Below are positions 63,620-64,000 of a DNA stretch of 64,000 nt, piece after piece. The DNA is from Geomonas subterranea. Its GTDB lineage: Bacteria; Desulfobacterota; Desulfuromonadia; Geobacterales; Geobacteraceae. The notes beneath the pieces are model-generated. The model was given only the letters and a program-made list of their open reading frames with translations, was not told the origin of the DNA and searched no databases. A program made the position numbers and the translations under genes. The DNA is taken from assembly GCF_019063845.1 (NCBI RefSeq), contig NZ_CP077683.1, positions 4,084,501-4,148,500 on the forward strand. The letters run 5' to 3'. Numbering within the stretch: the stretch's first letter is position 1; every line of letters begins with the position of its first letter.

Positions 63620-63998
63620 GGAAGTAGTAGTACCGGCAGTGGAACGCGCCGTGAAATGTGCGGCTTTCGCGCTCGACAAGAAGGCGCTCGACGTCAAGGT
63701 GCTCGAGATCAAGAACATCTCCAGCATCGCGGACTACCTGGTGCTCGCCACCGGGCGCTCGGACCGTCAGGTTCAGGCCATGGCCGACTCGGTCAAGCAG
63801 GGGCTCAAGCCCATCGACAGGGCGATCGACACCGAGGGGTACGACGAGGGGCGCTGGGTGGTGGTCGACTTCGGCGACGTGATCGTGCACCTTTTCCAGG
63901 AAGAGGTGCGCAAGATATACAACCTGGACGATCTCTGGAACAGGGCGCCGCAGATCGAGATTCCCGAGGAATACCTCTGGGAGCATAAAGAGAAATGA
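63609..63998 (+). CDS. rsfS: Ribosomal silencing factor RsfS
   Basis: 129 residues with the RsfS core (KKALDVKVLEIKNISSIADY, VLATGRSDRQVQAMADSV, VVVDFGDVIVHLFQEEVRKI). It binds ribosomal protein L14 to block subunit joining. ATG 63609 chosen over TTG 63606. Ends 2 nt before the window end; rlmH commonly follows. Confidence 0.94.
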   Translation: MQDKEVVVPAVERAVKCAAFALDKKALDVKVLEIKNISSIADYLVLATGRSDRQVQAMADSVKQGLKPIDRAIDTEGYDEGRWVVVDFGDVIVHLFQEEVRKIYNLDDLWNRAPQIEIPEEYLWEHKEK

Positions 63999-64000
63999 GG

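Overview
The window is a high-GC (roughly 62% by eye) bacterial chromosome segment that reads as Geobacteraceae (Desulfuromonadota, Geobacter/Citrifermentans/Geomonas-like). This rests on the flagellar gene order with sigma-54 promoters, a cobalamin operon carrying a ThiC-like BzaF, NtrC-type regulators, SelA, and the abundant GC-rich intergenic inverted repeats. Species was not determined.

Layout. 1-17.4 kb: flagellar cluster on the + strand (flgBC-fliEFGHIJ-motE-like-fliK-flgD-TIGR02530-flgE, then fliLMNOPQR-flhB). Each half is preceded by a near-perfect sigma-54 promoter, and each of those has a matching upstream GTCAAAA..TTGAC-like dyad. 17.4-24.1 kb: on the - strand, a sensor kinase, NtrC-type response regulator and glgP operon, plus an HDOD protein. 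24.2-34.0 kb: engB, then a cobalamin riboswitch with an expression-platform terminator in front of cobU-cobT-cobS-cobC-cbiA-bzaF-cbiM-cbiN-cbiQ-cbiO. This operon covers lower-ligand synthesis and attachment, and cobalt import. 34.2-39.1 kb: a 45-aa membrane peptide, a transglutaminase-like protein, a candidate small RNA, and a [FeFe]-hydrogenase-like sensor joined to a sigma-54 activator. The sensor gene is split by a -1 frame change at a G8 tract. It appears to share an operator with a downstream sigma-54-driven ribbon-helix-helix gene.

39.1-46.4 kb: cysS, glnS, ispF/ispD, selA and a GntR/FCD regulator, all on the - strand. 46.5-51.1 kb: K+ channel, sugar-phosphate isomerase-like protein, two small membrane proteins and a long-form GAPDH. 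51.2-55.5 kb: an AsmA/YdbH-like protein, also split by a -1 frame change, followed by a YdbL-like lipoprotein. 55.9-56.0 kb: a second candidate small RNA sharing a GGATCCTCCTT motif with the first. 56.2-64.0 kb: two small unknown proteins, radC, DUF47-pit, DUF2062, proB-proA and nadD-rsfS.

The parts most likely to be new are three. First, the hydrogenase-like sensor/sigma-54 regulon at 36.2-39.0 kb, with its matched operators and in-frame slippery site. Second, the two terminator-ended small RNA candidates carrying a 16S-3'-tail-like (anti-Shine-Dalgarno) motif. Third, the paired enhancer-like dyads upstream of both flagellar sigma-54 promoters. No CRISPR array, tRNA, rRNA, insertion sequence or prophage was recognised.
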